In this document: positions 35,909 through 44,189 of the stretch, piece after piece
How the letters are laid out: each line of letters starts with the position of its first letter
Numbering within the stretch: the first letter of the stretch is position 1
Assembly (NCBI GenBank): GCA_034932745.1
Contig: JAYFOJ010000003.1
Location: forward strand, 86,549-150,548
From: JBAYST01 sp034932745
GTDB lineage: Bacteria; Bacillota_I; Bacilli_A; RFN20; CAG-826
Length of the DNA stretch: 64,000 nucleotides
Direction of reading: 5' to 3'
Position numbers and translations under genes: made by a program
The notes under the pieces: generated by a model
What the model was told of the DNA's origin: nothing
Databases searched by the model: none
The model's input: the letters and a program-made list of their open reading frames with translations, nothing else

Positions 35909-36646
35909 ATGGATATTATTTTATATAATATAGGTCTTGCAATTTTTTGTTTAATAATCGGATATCTATTCGGTTCTATCCCTAGTGGTGTCATTATCGG
36001 CAAACTATTTTTTAAACAAGATCCAAGAGATTTCGGAAGCCATAACTCTGGTGGTACTAATGCATCCAGGCTATGGGGATTTAAATATGGTTTCTTAGTT
36101 TACTTGTTCGATTTTATAAAAGTCGCTATTCCTTTGTGGGCTTTATGGGCCGTCTTAACAATTGTTCCTTTTGGAACAAGACCATTAGTCGCAAGCGCAA
36201 ACGACATCTTACTTAATCAAACTTCTGACTTTATAATTCAATGGCCGGTTTACTGGTTAGTATCTTTAGGCGCAGTTATCGGACATTGTTACCCAGTTTT
36301 CGCCCAGTTCAAAGGTGGTAAGGCAGCAAGCGTAACTTTCTCTACCGCTATTTTCGGATCTTGGTTCGTTGGTCTAGTGTCTGTTTTAGGATTCTTTACT
36401 ACCCTCAAAATTAAGAAATATATCTCTTTAGCTTCCATCGTTGGTTCCATCATTGCGGCAATCGGAGCTTGGCTCACTTGCATACCTGGTTTTGGTCTAA
36501 TTGCAATGTATGGAAACACCCTAGCTTCTGGTTGGGTATTTGGAGTGGTAATGACTCTATCTTCCGCCCTCTTAATTTTCAGACATCGCACCAATATTGG
36601 ACGCATTGTTAAAAAGACCGAGCGAAAGATAACTTGGATGAAATAG
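35909..36646 (+). CDS. plsY: Glycerol-3-phosphate acyltransferase PlsY
   Basis: Membrane enzyme transferring an acyl group from acyl-phosphate to glycerol 3-phosphate, the first step of phospholipid synthesis. 245 residues against about 200 usual; a stretch near 75-105 is an insertion. Motif 1 GSIPSGVIIGK (about 22-32), motif 2 GSHNSGGTNASRLWG (about 45-59), motif 3 GHCYPVFAQFKGGKAAS (about 116-132). About six membrane segments. Divergent from parE as in several Bacilli; one of only three plus-strand genes right of the dif-like site. Confidence 0.94.
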   Translation: MDIILYNIGLAIFCLIIGYLFGSIPSGVIIGKLFFKQDPRDFGSHNSGGTNASRLWGFKYGFLVYLFDFIKVAIPLWALWAVLTIVPFGTRPLVASANDILLNQTSDFIIQWPVYWLVSLGAVIGHCYPVFAQFKGGKAASVTFSTAIFGSWFVGLVSVLGFFTTLKIKKYISLASIVGSIIAAIGAWLTCIPGFGLIAMYGNTLASGWVFGVVMTLSSALLIFRHRTNIGRIVKKTERKITWMK

Positions 36647-36675
36647 TTAGTAGTTAATTAGTAGATATTTAGTAT
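36647..36675 (+). repeat. 11-bp-spaced heptamer repeat, copy 4
   Basis: Three heptamers at exact 11-base steps: TTAGTAG (36647), TTAGTAG (36658), TTAGTAT (36669). It begins on the base after the plsY stop and ends just before the terminator stem. Confidence 0.65.
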
Positions 36676-36677
36676 AA

Positions 36678-36718
36678 AAGTCTATGTGTGTAAAAGTAAT
36701 CCACATAGGCTTTTTTTG
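36678..36718 (+). terminator. Terminator after plsY
   Basis: Stem AAGTCTATGTG / CACATAGGCTT (one G-T pair), 13-base loop, then seven T. About 90 bases of featureless sequence follow, containing a 12-base palindrome AACTACGTAGTT at 36762-36773. Confidence 0.85.
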
Positions 36719-36810
36719 TTTCAAAATGTAGAATATATCAGTGTTTTATGTTGACGTTTGTAACTACGTAGTTTCTCGAAACAGATTTTATCCCCTTCTA
36801 CTTCCGCCGC

Positions 36811-36846
36811 AATAAAAAACACTCTAGATTTTACTCTAAAGTGTTA
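36811..36846 (-). terminator. Terminator after yneF
   Basis: On the minus strand AACACTTTAGA / TCTAGAGTGTT (one mismatch or wobble), loop GTAAAA, then TTTTTATT. It faces the plsY terminator across the convergent gap. Confidence 0.88.
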
Positions 36847-36855
36847 ATTATTTTG

Positions 36856-37077
36856 TTACTTTTGTGAGTTAACATTTCGCATGATTTCGCGAATCTGTTT
36901 CTCACTAGCTGGACGGCCCATCGAAGCGAACATTGCTCTAATCATTTTCTCATTAATTGGCGGATTCTCTTTGATCTGTTTTTGGAACCACCAACGAGCG
37001 ATGAAGAACCCTGCAATACCCCCGACGAGAAGTACTCCGACGAGAGAGAGAACGAAGACCCAAATTTCAATAGTCAT
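36856..37077 (-). CDS. yneF: YneF family (UPF0154) small membrane protein
   Basis: 73 residues: one N-terminal membrane segment (about 5-28, VFVLSLVGVLLVGGIAGFFIARW) and a basic cytoplasmic part with NPPINEKMIRAMFASMGRPASEKQI, the UPF0154 signature. Function unknown in the family. Lies 11 bases after efp. Confidence 0.93.
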   Translation of the reverse strand: MTIEIWVFVLSLVGVLLVGGIAGFFIARWWFQKQIKENPPINEKMIRAMFASMGRPASEKQIREIMRNVNSQK

Positions 37078-37088
37078 TTTTCTTCCTC

Positions 37089-37646
37089 CTATGCTCTGCC
37101 ATCGTAATCGCCAGTATCAGTACGAACGAGAACGATTTCTCCATCTTCTATAAAAAGAGGGACACGAACTTTTAATCCTGTTTCTAGGATAGCATCTTTC
37201 ATTGCTTTATTAACTGTATCACCGCGAACCGCTGGTTCACATTCAACAATCTTTAGAGCAACCTTTGCTGGCATGTTAATTCCGAGAATTTCATCTTCGT
37301 AAGAAACGATTTCAACAATTTCGTCACCTTTAAGGAACTTAACTTCCCATTGAAGGCGCTCTTTTGCTATTTCGATTTGTTCGTAAGTTTCTTGGTTCAT
37401 AAAGACCAATGCGTCACCACTATCGTACAAGAATTGCATCTGTTTCTTTTCAAGTCTGATGGTTTCAATTCCATATCCGCTATTGCGAGAAATTTCTGTA
37501 ACCGCACCAGTTCTAAGGTTCTTAACCTTGAGCTTAGCGACCATTTTTCTCATAGCGGTCTTGTTTAAAAGGATGTCCAAAACCTGAAAGATGTTTCCTT
37601 CTTCGATAAAGTAATTACCTGGTCTTAATTCCGTTACGTTTACCAT
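37089..37646 (-). CDS. efp: Elongation factor P with non-canonical tip loop
   Basis: Translation factor that relieves stalling at polyproline. 185 residues in three beta-barrel domains; the C-terminal signature VPLFIEDGEIVLVRTDTGDY is intact. The domain I loop that reaches the peptidyl-transferase centre is unusual: an ungapped alignment with E. coli EF-P puts KTAMR (residues 29-33) where KPGKG normally stands, so Met 32 replaces the modified lysine. An unmodified or differently acting EF-P, or a paralogue, is therefore possible. The promoter carries a perfect inverted repeat. Starts with ribosome site AAAGGAG. Confidence 0.92.
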   Translation of the reverse strand: MVNVTELRPGNYFIEEGNIFQVLDILLNKTAMRKMVAKLKVKNLRTGAVTEISRNSGYGIETIRLEKKQMQFLYDSGDALVFMNQETYEQIEIAKERLQWEVKFLKGDEIVEIVSYEDEILGINMPAKVALKIVECEPAVRGDTVNKAMKDAILETGLKVRVPLFIEDGEIVLVRTDTGDYDGRA

Positions 37647-37683
37647 ATATTTATTATTCTCCTTTCATATTAATCGCCTAATA

Positions 37684-37717
37684 ATTTTAAACAAAAGATT
37701 ATTACATTACAATGTAA
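37684..37717 (-). promoter_or_regulatory. efp promoter with operator-like inverted repeat
   Basis: On the minus strand TTGTAA (37712-37707), 17-base spacer, TAAAAT (37689-37684). The -35 is embedded in the inverted repeat TTACATT-GT-AATGTAA (37717-37702), whose 7-bp arms are perfect. No T-run follows, so it is not a terminator; a repressor site is plausible. Confidence 0.55.
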
Positions 37718-37722
37718 AGTGA

Positions 37723-39831
37723 TTATTCGTCGAGTGAATCGACTAACGCTTGACCGTTTGCGTCGGATGGCATTCTTAGATCTCCACGTGGAGATATTGC
37801 CACCGTTCCAACTTTCACTCCATCAGGAAGACAAGACCTTTTGAATTGATTCATAAAGAAACGTTTTAAGAATAATTTCAGCCATTTTTTAATCACTTCT
37901 TCACTATATATGTCTTTATAAGCAATTTTAGCGAGGAATAATATCTTCTTTGGTGAGAAGTTATTTCGCAAGAAATAATATATAAAGAAATCGTTGAGTT
38001 CGTATGGGCCGACAACATCTTCAGTTTTTTGTTCTATTTCTCCATCTTTTGTCGGTAGTAATTCTGGAGATATTGGAGTATCGATTATATCTAATAATGT
38101 TTGGCGCGAATTCTCATGATCTTGAGCGTATTGATTAACCAACGCTCTTACTAAAGTTTTAGGAATCGAAGCATTAACGCCGTACATCGACATATGATCA
38201 CCACCATACGTAGTCCAGCCTAAACAAAGTTCGCTTAAATCTCCAGTTCCGACCATTAAGGCTCCGATTTTGTTTCCATAATCCATCAAAACTTGAGTTC
38301 TTTCGCGCGCTTGTGCGTTTTCAAAAGTCGTGCTTCGGTCACCTTCATCGAGTTCGATGTCTTTAAAATGTTGCTTAATTGAATCTTTTATATCTATTTC
38401 TTTGAAAGAAGCGCCTAGTTCTTCTGAAAGACGTATCGAGTTATTATGAGTTCTAGCGCTCGTTCCAAAACATGGCAAATTGACCGCGACAATATCTTTG
38501 AGATCTCGATTCATAATTTTGAATGCCTCGACTGTCACCAAAAGGGCTAGAGTCGAATCAAGACCACCGCTCAGGCCGATGATGGCTTTTTTATTGTTTG
38601 AAGCTTCTAGACGCTTTTTAAGCCCCATTGCTTGCATTTTAAGAATTAATCGATATCTTTCGGAGGCTTCTATATTGTTTGATAGAACAAATGGATTCTT
38701 TTTAATGTTAAAAGTAATCGACGGCACTTGTAGAGGCATTTCAAAATCAATAATTCTATATTCACCACTTATAGTGGTATAAGTACTCATTCTTCTTCTT
38801 TCGTTTAAAAGTTTCTCGACATCGATTTCACTGATAATCGTTTCATTTGTAAAAATTTCCGACTCTTTTTGGATCTTTCCATTTTCAGCGATGATATTAT
38901 GGCCGCCGAAAACTAAATCGGTTGTCGATTCACCGTTTCCAGAACAGGCATATAGGTAGGCACAAATTAGACGTGCAGATGTCGAGGACACTAAACTTCG
39001 GCGATAGTCTCCTTTCCCGACTAACTCATTAGATGCAGATAAATTAACGATTATTGTCGCACCATTCATTGCCGCTTTAGTTGAAGGCGTATTAGGAACC
39101 CAAAGATCTTCACATATTTCTGCACCGACAATCATTTTTTGATAAGCAGCGTTTCTAAATAACAGTTTTGTACCAAAAGGATAATACTTTCCAGAAATTG
39201 CAATTTCACTATTCTCGCTTAAAGCGGGCTTAAACTGTCGAGCTTCGTAAAATTCGTTATAGTTAGGAATATATGATTTAGGAATAACACCGAGTATTAC
39301 CCCTTTATAAATAGCGATTGCGCAGTTAAAAATTGCGTTATCTTTTTCTAAAGGCGCACCAATAAAAAGTAATGCATCAGTTTTCTTTGAAAACTCAACT
39401 ACTAGTTCGATTCCTTTTTCGACTTGTTCTTGAATGCCATTTTGCAAGAACATGTCGCGACACGAGTAACCAGTTAAACTAAGCTCTGGGAAAACGATTA
39501 ATTTGGCACCTTTATCAAATGCGTCTTGCGCGACTTTTATTATTTCTTTAGCGTTAGATTTAACATCGCATAGAAAAACGTTAGGCGTTGCACATGCAAC
39601 TTTAATGAATCCAAAACAATTCGACTGTTCGGACTCAATAAGTGAGTTTTCATATTTTCTCGTTGTTCTTTGAGCATTGTTATTAAGATACTGGGAAAAG
39701 TATTCGTCACTCATGACGACTAAATCGTTATAACCGTTTTTAGTAATGAATATTGGTTCATCAGAGGCATGAGCTTCTTCAGATAATTTGTTTGTATCGC
39801 GTAACTCTGTTATTGGTTTGATTTTTGGCAT
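37723..39831 (-). CDS. nadE: Phd/YefM-like domain fused to glutamine-dependent NAD+ synthetase
   Basis: Makes NAD from nicotinate adenine dinucleotide using glutamine. 702 residues. Residues 1-50 (MPKIKPITELRDTNKLSEEA ... PIFITKNGYNDLVVMSDEYF) look like a complete Phd/YefM antitoxin DNA-binding domain, which is not part of known NadE. Then a nitrilase-type glutaminase (about 74-330) with the Glu-Lys-Cys triad visible in FPELSLTGY, PKSYIPNYNEFYE and GAEICEDLW, then the synthetase with PP-loop GLSGGLDSTLA. The start is supported by ribosome site GAGG, and no alternative Met lies between residue 40 and the nitrilase domain, so the fusion is translated. Confidence 0.92.
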   Translation of the reverse strand: MPKIKPITELRDTNKLSEEAHASDEPIFITKNGYNDLVVMSDEYFSQYLNNNAQRTTRKYENSLIESEQSNCFGFIKVACATPNVFLCDVKSNAKEIIKVAQDAFDKGAKLIVFPELSLTGYSCRDMFLQNGIQEQVEKGIELVVEFSKKTDALLFIGAPLEKDNAIFNCAIAIYKGVILGVIPKSYIPNYNEFYEARQFKPALSENSEIAISGKYYPFGTKLLFRNAAYQKMIVGAEICEDLWVPNTPSTKAAMNGATIIVNLSASNELVGKGDYRRSLVSSTSARLICAYLYACSGNGESTTDLVFGGHNIIAENGKIQKESEIFTNETIISEIDVEKLLNERRRMSTYTTISGEYRIIDFEMPLQVPSITFNIKKNPFVLSNNIEASERYRLILKMQAMGLKKRLEASNNKKAIIGLSGGLDSTLALLVTVEAFKIMNRDLKDIVAVNLPCFGTSARTHNNSIRLSEELGASFKEIDIKDSIKQHFKDIELDEGDRSTTFENAQARERTQVLMDYGNKIGALMVGTGDLSELCLGWTTYGGDHMSMYGVNASIPKTLVRALVNQYAQDHENSRQTLLDIIDTPISPELLPTKDGEIEQKTEDVVGPYELNDFFIYYFLRNNFSPKKILFLAKIAYKDIYSEEVIKKWLKLFLKRFFMNQFKRSCLPDGVKVGTVAISPRGDLRMPSDANGQALVDSLDE

Positions 39832-39850
39832 AAATAATTACCTCGACTTA

Positions 39851-39878
39851 ATAATAGCATAATTATGTACATTATCAA
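39851..39878 (-). promoter_or_regulatory. Promoter of nadE
   Basis: On the minus strand TTGATA (39878-39873), 16-base spacer, TATTAT (39856-39851) with extended -10 TGC. The start would lie about 10 bases before ribosome site GAGG. Confidence 0.65.
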
Positions 39879-39898
39879 GTCATACGGTAACTATATAA

Positions 39899-40537
39899 CT
39901 AGTTATATTTGAAGTGCTTATTATGTTGTTTTTCGAATCCGATAGTGGTTTTGTCGCCATGTCCAGGATAAACATTAACGTCATTAGGAAGATCAGCGAG
40001 TTTTCTTAAGGATGTAAATGTTTCCTTCGGCGTGCTGGTTGGTAAATCGCTTCTTCCAACGGTAAATCTAAACAAAGTATCACCAGAGATAAGAATCTTT
40101 GATTCTTTTATGTAATAGCAAACAGATCCATTCGTGTGGAATGGAGTGTGTATGACTTTTATATCTTCTTCTAAAAGATTAGATAATACTTCCCCGTCAG
40201 TAAGAGTAATCGGATTGAGTTTTATTTCGAAATTACAGTTCATGAATTTTGAACAATTTAAATATGATGACTCAAATTTATTTGAATCTTCGAAATGGCA
40301 ATATATTGGAGCATTAAAATTTGAAATTATATTTGGAATCCCTCTAATGTGATCGTAATGGACATGTGTCAAAAGAACACCTTTAAGATTTAAATCGTTC
40401 TTCTTAAGATAGTCGACGATTCCCAGGTACTCTTTTCCTGGATCAATTACCAAAGCATCTTTTTTACTATCAATTAAGATATAAGTGTTGGAAGTTAAAT
40501 CTTCATTGCCATAATCAAAAGTGATGATTTTTATCAT
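39899..40537 (-). CDS. MBL-fold hydrolase (glyoxalase II-like)
   Basis: 212 residues with the metallo-beta-lactamase metal motif THVHYDHIRG (about 57-66), a second His in HTPFHTNGSVCYY, Asp in ISGDTLFRFTVGRSDLP and the last His in YPGHGDKTTIG. The GRSDLP and PGHG motifs place it with the YqgX/glyoxalase II group (thioester hydrolases). No Shine-Dalgarno; the rpmG terminator lies between it and rpmG. Confidence 0.9.
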   Translation of the reverse strand: MIKIITFDYGNEDLTSNTYILIDSKKDALVIDPGKEYLGIVDYLKKNDLNLKGVLLTHVHYDHIRGIPNIISNFNAPIYCHFEDSNKFESSYLNCSKFMNCNFEIKLNPITLTDGEVLSNLLEEDIKVIHTPFHTNGSVCYYIKESKILISGDTLFRFTVGRSDLPTSTPKETFTSLRKLADLPNDVNVYPGHGDKTTIGFEKQHNKHFKYN

Positions 40538-40552
40538 AGATAACTATTAAAG

Positions 40553-40575
40553 AAAAAATAGGATTGCTCCTATTT
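40553..40575 (-). terminator. Terminator of rpmG, overlapping its stop codon
   Basis: On the minus strand perfect 8-bp stem AAATAGGA / TCCTATTT around loop GCAA, then TTTTTTC. The rpmG TAG stop (40572-40570) is in the 5' arm, the same arrangement as parC. Confidence 0.88.
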
Positions 40576-40731
40576 CTTTTCCTTGTGAACTGTCATTTTG
40601 TTGCAGCGAGAGCAGAATTTCTTCTTTTCGATACGATCTGGATCGTTTTTCTTGTTTATAGAAGTAATATAGTTTTCTTCACCACACTCGGTGCATTTTA
40701 GTGTTACTGACTTACGATTTTTACTTGCCAT
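40570..40731 (-). CDS. rpmG: 50S ribosomal protein L33, zinc-binding form
   Basis: 53 residues from the ATG at 40731, chosen for its ribosome site AAGGAG; earlier in-frame starts have none. Sequence MASKNRKSVTLKCTECG, then FCSRCNKMTVHKEKK: both CxxC pairs are present, so this is the zinc-containing C+ paralogue. Zinc-independent versions often replace it under zinc starvation; none is in this window. Confidence 0.95.
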   Translation of the reverse strand: MASKNRKSVTLKCTECGEENYITSINKKNDPDRIEKKKFCSRCNKMTVHKEKK

Positions 40732-40809
40732 ATTGAGTCTCCTTAAAAATTGCAAATATGATATTATCATAGATAATCTCTAATTGATAGAAAAAAAATG
40801 TTTCGATGA

Positions 40810-40815
40810 TATAAT
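40810..40815 (+). promoter_or_regulatory. Extended -10 of ispG, leaderless geometry
   Basis: TGA-TATAAT (extended -10) ends 7 bases before the ispG ATG. A TTGATA lies 20 bases upstream, outside ideal spacing. No Shine-Dalgarno is present. Confidence 0.6.
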
Positions 40816-40822
40816 TTAAGAC

Positions 40823-41878
40823 ATGAACAAACGAGAAAAAACAAAACGTATTAACGTCGGAAGCGTTGCTTTAGGGCATCAAAACAAAGTTGTGATTCAA
40901 TCGATGTGTAATATTAAAACAGAACATGTCGACGAGGTTTCCGCGCAAATTAGTCGCTGTGCTAACTTAGGCGCAGAAATCATGCGTGTTTCAATCATGG
41001 ACGAAAAAGATGCACTAGCGATTAAATTAATTAAAGAAAAAGTTAAAGTTCCGTTGGTCGCCGATATTCATTTCGATTATCGCCTTGCGCTTTTAGCAAT
41101 GGAAAACGGATGTGACGCCATCAGAATCAATCCGGGAAATATTGGGTCTATTGATAAAATAAGAAAAGTAGTCGATATGGCCAAGGCTAAGAAAATAGCG
41201 ATTAGAATCGGAGTAAACTCTGGTTCTTTAGATACTTCAATTCATGATTATTCGGCCATGTATACCGCAAAAGAAATGGTCGAGTCGGCTGCGAAACACA
41301 TTGCGATACTTGAAGATATGGGATTTACAGATATCGTTTTATCTTTAAAAGGCTCAAACGTCTTAGAAACCGTCGAAGCTTATCGATTAGCGAGTAAGCG
41401 ATTCCCTTTATATCCGTTACATTTAGGTATAACCGAAGCAGGGACAAAGGATATTTCGCTAATTAGAAGTACCGCTGGATTGGCACCTCTTCTCTTAGAA
41501 GGAATCGGAGATACTATTAGAATTTCAATCTCTGGAGATCCATGTGATGAGGTTATAGCCTCAAAACGTCTTCTACATGATGTCGGCCTTTACCCTGATT
41601 ATCCTACCTTGGTATCTTGTCCTACTTGTGGCCGTACTCAAGTGGACGTCGTCAAAATGTCTGAAATGGTTCTAGAATATCTAGAAACGATTAAAAAGCC
41701 AATTCATGTCGCCGTAATGGGTTGTGCTGTAAACGGACCTGGCGAAGCAAAAAATGCTGATATCGGTATCGCTGGAGGCGTTCACGAGTATCTAATTTTT
41801 AAAAAGGGTAAAATTATTAAAAAAGTTCCAGAAGCCGAGGCTTTTGAAACTTTGAAAAAAGAAATAGATAGTTTTTAA
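40823..41878 (+). CDS. ispG: 4-hydroxy-3-methylbut-2-en-1-yl diphosphate synthase (flavodoxin/ferredoxin)
   Basis: Penultimate enzyme of the MEP pathway; a 4Fe-4S protein. 351 residues. TIM barrel (1-250: VVIQSMCNIKTEHV, VPLVADIHFDYRLAL, IRINPGNIG) and iron-sulfur domain with SCPTCGRTQVD and VMGCAVNGPGE supplying the three cluster Cys. Its 3' end overlaps the stop codon of the opposing nfo gene by 4 bases. Plus-strand exception in a minus-strand region. Confidence 0.96.
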   Translation: MNKREKTKRINVGSVALGHQNKVVIQSMCNIKTEHVDEVSAQISRCANLGAEIMRVSIMDEKDALAIKLIKEKVKVPLVADIHFDYRLALLAMENGCDAIRINPGNIGSIDKIRKVVDMAKAKKIAIRIGVNSGSLDTSIHDYSAMYTAKEMVESAAKHIAILEDMGFTDIVLSLKGSNVLETVEAYRLASKRFPLYPLHLGITEAGTKDISLIRSTAGLAPLLLEGIGDTIRISISGDPCDEVIASKRLLHDVGLYPDYPTLVSCPTCGRTQVDVVKMSEMVLEYLETIKKPIHVAVMGCAVNGPGEAKNADIGIAGGVHEYLIFKKGKIIKKVPEAEAFETLKKEIDSF

Positions 41879-42762
41879 ATCTTGTCTCTCCAGTTAGGGA
41901 CGAACTTTTGATTCTTGAACATTTCAATCTCCTCCTTGTAAGGAGGTTTTTCATTATAATAAGGAGTTTCAAGAATTTTCGGAACGTTTACAAGCCGTGG
42001 ATTATTGACGTAGGCGTTTAAAACATCAAAGCCAATCTCGCCATACCCAATATTCTCGTGGCGATCTTTGTGAGCTCCTCTTATATTTTTACTATCGTTA
42101 ACGTGAAGAACGAGTAATCTATTCAGTCCGATAATCTTGTCAAAAGAGTCTAATATGCCTTCGACATCTGTAATATCATAGCCGCCATCGCTCAAGTGAC
42201 ATGTATCCATGCAACATCCAAGGCGATTTTGATTCTTTGATAAGGAAATGATTCTATGAATCTCTTCAAAGGTCGTTCCAACTTCTGTTCCTTTGCCAGC
42301 TAAGGTTTCAAGAGCGATTTTAACATCTGTTCCGTCGCTAGCAAAAACCATGTCTATCGCTTTAGCGATTGTTTCAATGGCGTGATCGACGCCCAAACCA
42401 ACATGTGCGCCAGGATGAAGCACAAGAGTTTTACATCCGAACCCATGGACTCTTTGCAACTCTGTACGAATAAACTTGATTGCACTATTCCACTTATCTA
42501 AATCGCTATCATTTGCTAAATTTACTATGTAAGGAGCGTGAACAACAATCTTTGTCTCATCGATTGCAGATTTTTTAATCAGTTCTCTTCCCTCTTTAAT
42601 TTTTAGTTCATCTAGAGATTTACGAAGAGAATTTTGTGGCGCCCCAGTATAGAACATGAAAGTTGTTTCACCATAGCTTAGGGCTTCTTCAACCGTTCCT
42701 AAGTAAAAATCAGGAGCGCTAAGTCCACAATGACTACCAATTAATAGTTTCTTATCTGCCAT
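41875..42762 (-). CDS. nfo: Deoxyribonuclease IV (AP endonuclease Nfo)
   Basis: Zinc-dependent abasic-site endonuclease of base excision repair. 295 residues from the ATG at 42762, chosen for ribosome site AGAGGA; an upstream in-frame start would lie deep in cshB. Family signatures: KTLVLHPGAHVG, IALETLAGKGTEVG, GCCMDTCHLSDGGYD, LLVLHVNDSKN. Metal-binding His, Glu and Asp are all present. Overlaps the end of cshB by 11 bases, the same cshB-nfo order as in Bacillus. Confidence 0.95.
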   Translation of the reverse strand: MADKKLLIGSHCGLSAPDFYLGTVEEALSYGETTFMFYTGAPQNSLRKSLDELKIKEGRELIKKSAIDETKIVVHAPYIVNLANDSDLDKWNSAIKFIRTELQRVHGFGCKTLVLHPGAHVGLGVDHAIETIAKAIDMVFASDGTDVKIALETLAGKGTEVGTTFEEIHRIISLSKNQNRLGCCMDTCHLSDGGYDITDVEGILDSFDKIIGLNRLLVLHVNDSKNIRGAHKDRHENIGYGEIGFDVLNAYVNNPRLVNVPKILETPYYNEKPPYKEEIEMFKNQKFVPNWRDKI

Positions 42763-44113
42763 TTTTAGATTCCTCTTTATATCTTTCAACTTGTTGACGT
42801 CTAATATCTTTTTTTATCATCTCGCGACGATGCTTGCGGATAACTTTTTCCTTGGCTAATCTAATTTTTTTCTTATAATTAGGCTTAACTTTATTAGTTC
42901 TAGCTTTGCTGGTAGCAATTTTAATTTCTTTATCCAATTCCGTAACTGGTCTTGGTCTTTGACGATTCTTACGATAATCCGGACCTTCGTCTTCGACAAA
43001 GTCATCGTTCTTATACGCTAGCCATTTAAACGAAACACCTAAACTCTGAAGTTTGCTAATCTTTGATAGTGTATCAACATTATACAGAGTGTAACATTCG
43101 CCATTTTTATTCATTCTTCCGGTTCTGCCGGCGCGATGAAAATAATACTCAGTTTCATTTGGTAAATCGAAGTTTAAAACTGTCGATACATCCTGAATAT
43201 CAATTCCCCTAGCGGCTATGTCTGAACAAACAACGACATTAAATTCGCCACTCTTGACCCTTTTCATCATCGACTTTCTTTGTCTGCTCTCGAGGTCGCC
43301 ATGTATGATTCCACATTTAATACCTTTATCGTGGAGATAATGATATAAATCATTAACTTCATCTTTTCTTGAGCAGAATATCAAAAGAAGATATGGATTC
43401 TTAATTCTTATAAAGCTCTCGACGACATCGTTTATATCCTTGTGCTTTCGATCAATAGCATAGTGAGTAACGGTTATAGCAGTTTTAGCTTTGCTATTTA
43501 TTTGAATGATTTTTTCTGGTTCAGTATACTTTTCGATATCATTTTTTAACTTTTGTGGATATGTAGCAGAGAAAACCATTACTTGTGGATTATTAATTGA
43601 AGTGACAATCGAATCGATATCTTGAAAATATCCCATTTCCATCATCATGTCAGCTTCATCAATCACTAACGCTGCGCTTTGACTAATTTCCACCAACTTA
43701 TCTCTGATAAGAAGGTCATTTAATCTTCCGGGAGTTCCGATAAATATATGGGCGGAATTGCCAACGCTTTTTTCTTGTTTTTGGCGATCTGTTCCACTAG
43801 TAACGAGTTTAACTTTTAAACCTGGAATGTAATTAGCTAGTTGGATGGCAAAATCATACGTTTGCTTTGCAAGTTCTCTAGTTGGAGACATGATAATGCC
43901 TTGCACATCATTCCTATTTATATCAATATTATTGATAATAGGTATAAGAAAAGAATGCGTCTTCCCGCTGCCAGTTTCGGATTGCACGACTAAACTATTT
44001 CTTTTGAGAGCGCCAGGTATAACGGCACTTTGAACTGGGGTAGTTTCTTGATACCCCATCTTGTCTAGAGCATTTATAATGCTCTTTTTTAATGAGAACG
44101 AGTTAAATTTCAT
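42752..44113 (-). CDS. cshB: DEAD-box RNA helicase (CshB-like)
   Basis: 453 residues. Q-motif (GYQETTPVQSAVIP), motif I SETGSGKTHSF (about 39-49), Ia PTRELAKQ, motif II DEAD (about 152), motif III SAT, motif VI HRAGRTGRM. The C-terminal ~75 residues are strongly basic (RQRPRPV, KARTNKVKPNYKKK), as in cold-shock helicases that work on rRNA. Divergent from ispH, with nfo downstream. Confidence 0.93.
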   Translation of the reverse strand: MKFNSFSLKKSIINALDKMGYQETTPVQSAVIPGALKRNSLVVQSETGSGKTHSFLIPIINNIDINRNDVQGIIMSPTRELAKQTYDFAIQLANYIPGLKVKLVTSGTDRQKQEKSVGNSAHIFIGTPGRLNDLLIRDKLVEISQSAALVIDEADMMMEMGYFQDIDSIVTSINNPQVMVFSATYPQKLKNDIEKYTEPEKIIQINSKAKTAITVTHYAIDRKHKDINDVVESFIRIKNPYLLLIFCSRKDEVNDLYHYLHDKGIKCGIIHGDLESRQRKSMMKRVKSGEFNVVVCSDIAARGIDIQDVSTVLNFDLPNETEYYFHRAGRTGRMNKNGECYTLYNVDTLSKISKLQSLGVSFKWLAYKNDDFVEDEGPDYRKNRQRPRPVTELDKEIKIATSKARTNKVKPNYKKKIRLAKEKVIRKHRREMIKKDIRRQQVERYKEESKNGR

Positions 44114-44171
44114 AATATTTACTTCCGAATGTAATTATACTAAATGCAGCAGTCCTTTACTATGTAAAATA

Positions 44172-44180
44172 TGGTAGAAT
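44172..44180 (+). promoter_or_regulatory. Extended -10 of ispH, leaderless geometry
   Basis: TGG-TAGAAT, an extended -10, ends 9 bases before the ispH ATG at 44190; no Shine-Dalgarno and no good -35. The divergent cshB promoter (TATAAT on the minus strand) shares this 76-base gap. Confidence 0.55.
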
Positions 44181-44189
44181 GTCTTAGAA

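Noticed and set aside
36762..36773. Palindrome AACTACGTAGTT in the plsY-yneF gap, considered as a second dif-like or operator site
   Set aside because: It lacks the 11-6-11 layout and Xer arm sequences, and it lies between two terminators with no promoter. A 12-base palindrome alone is weak evidence.
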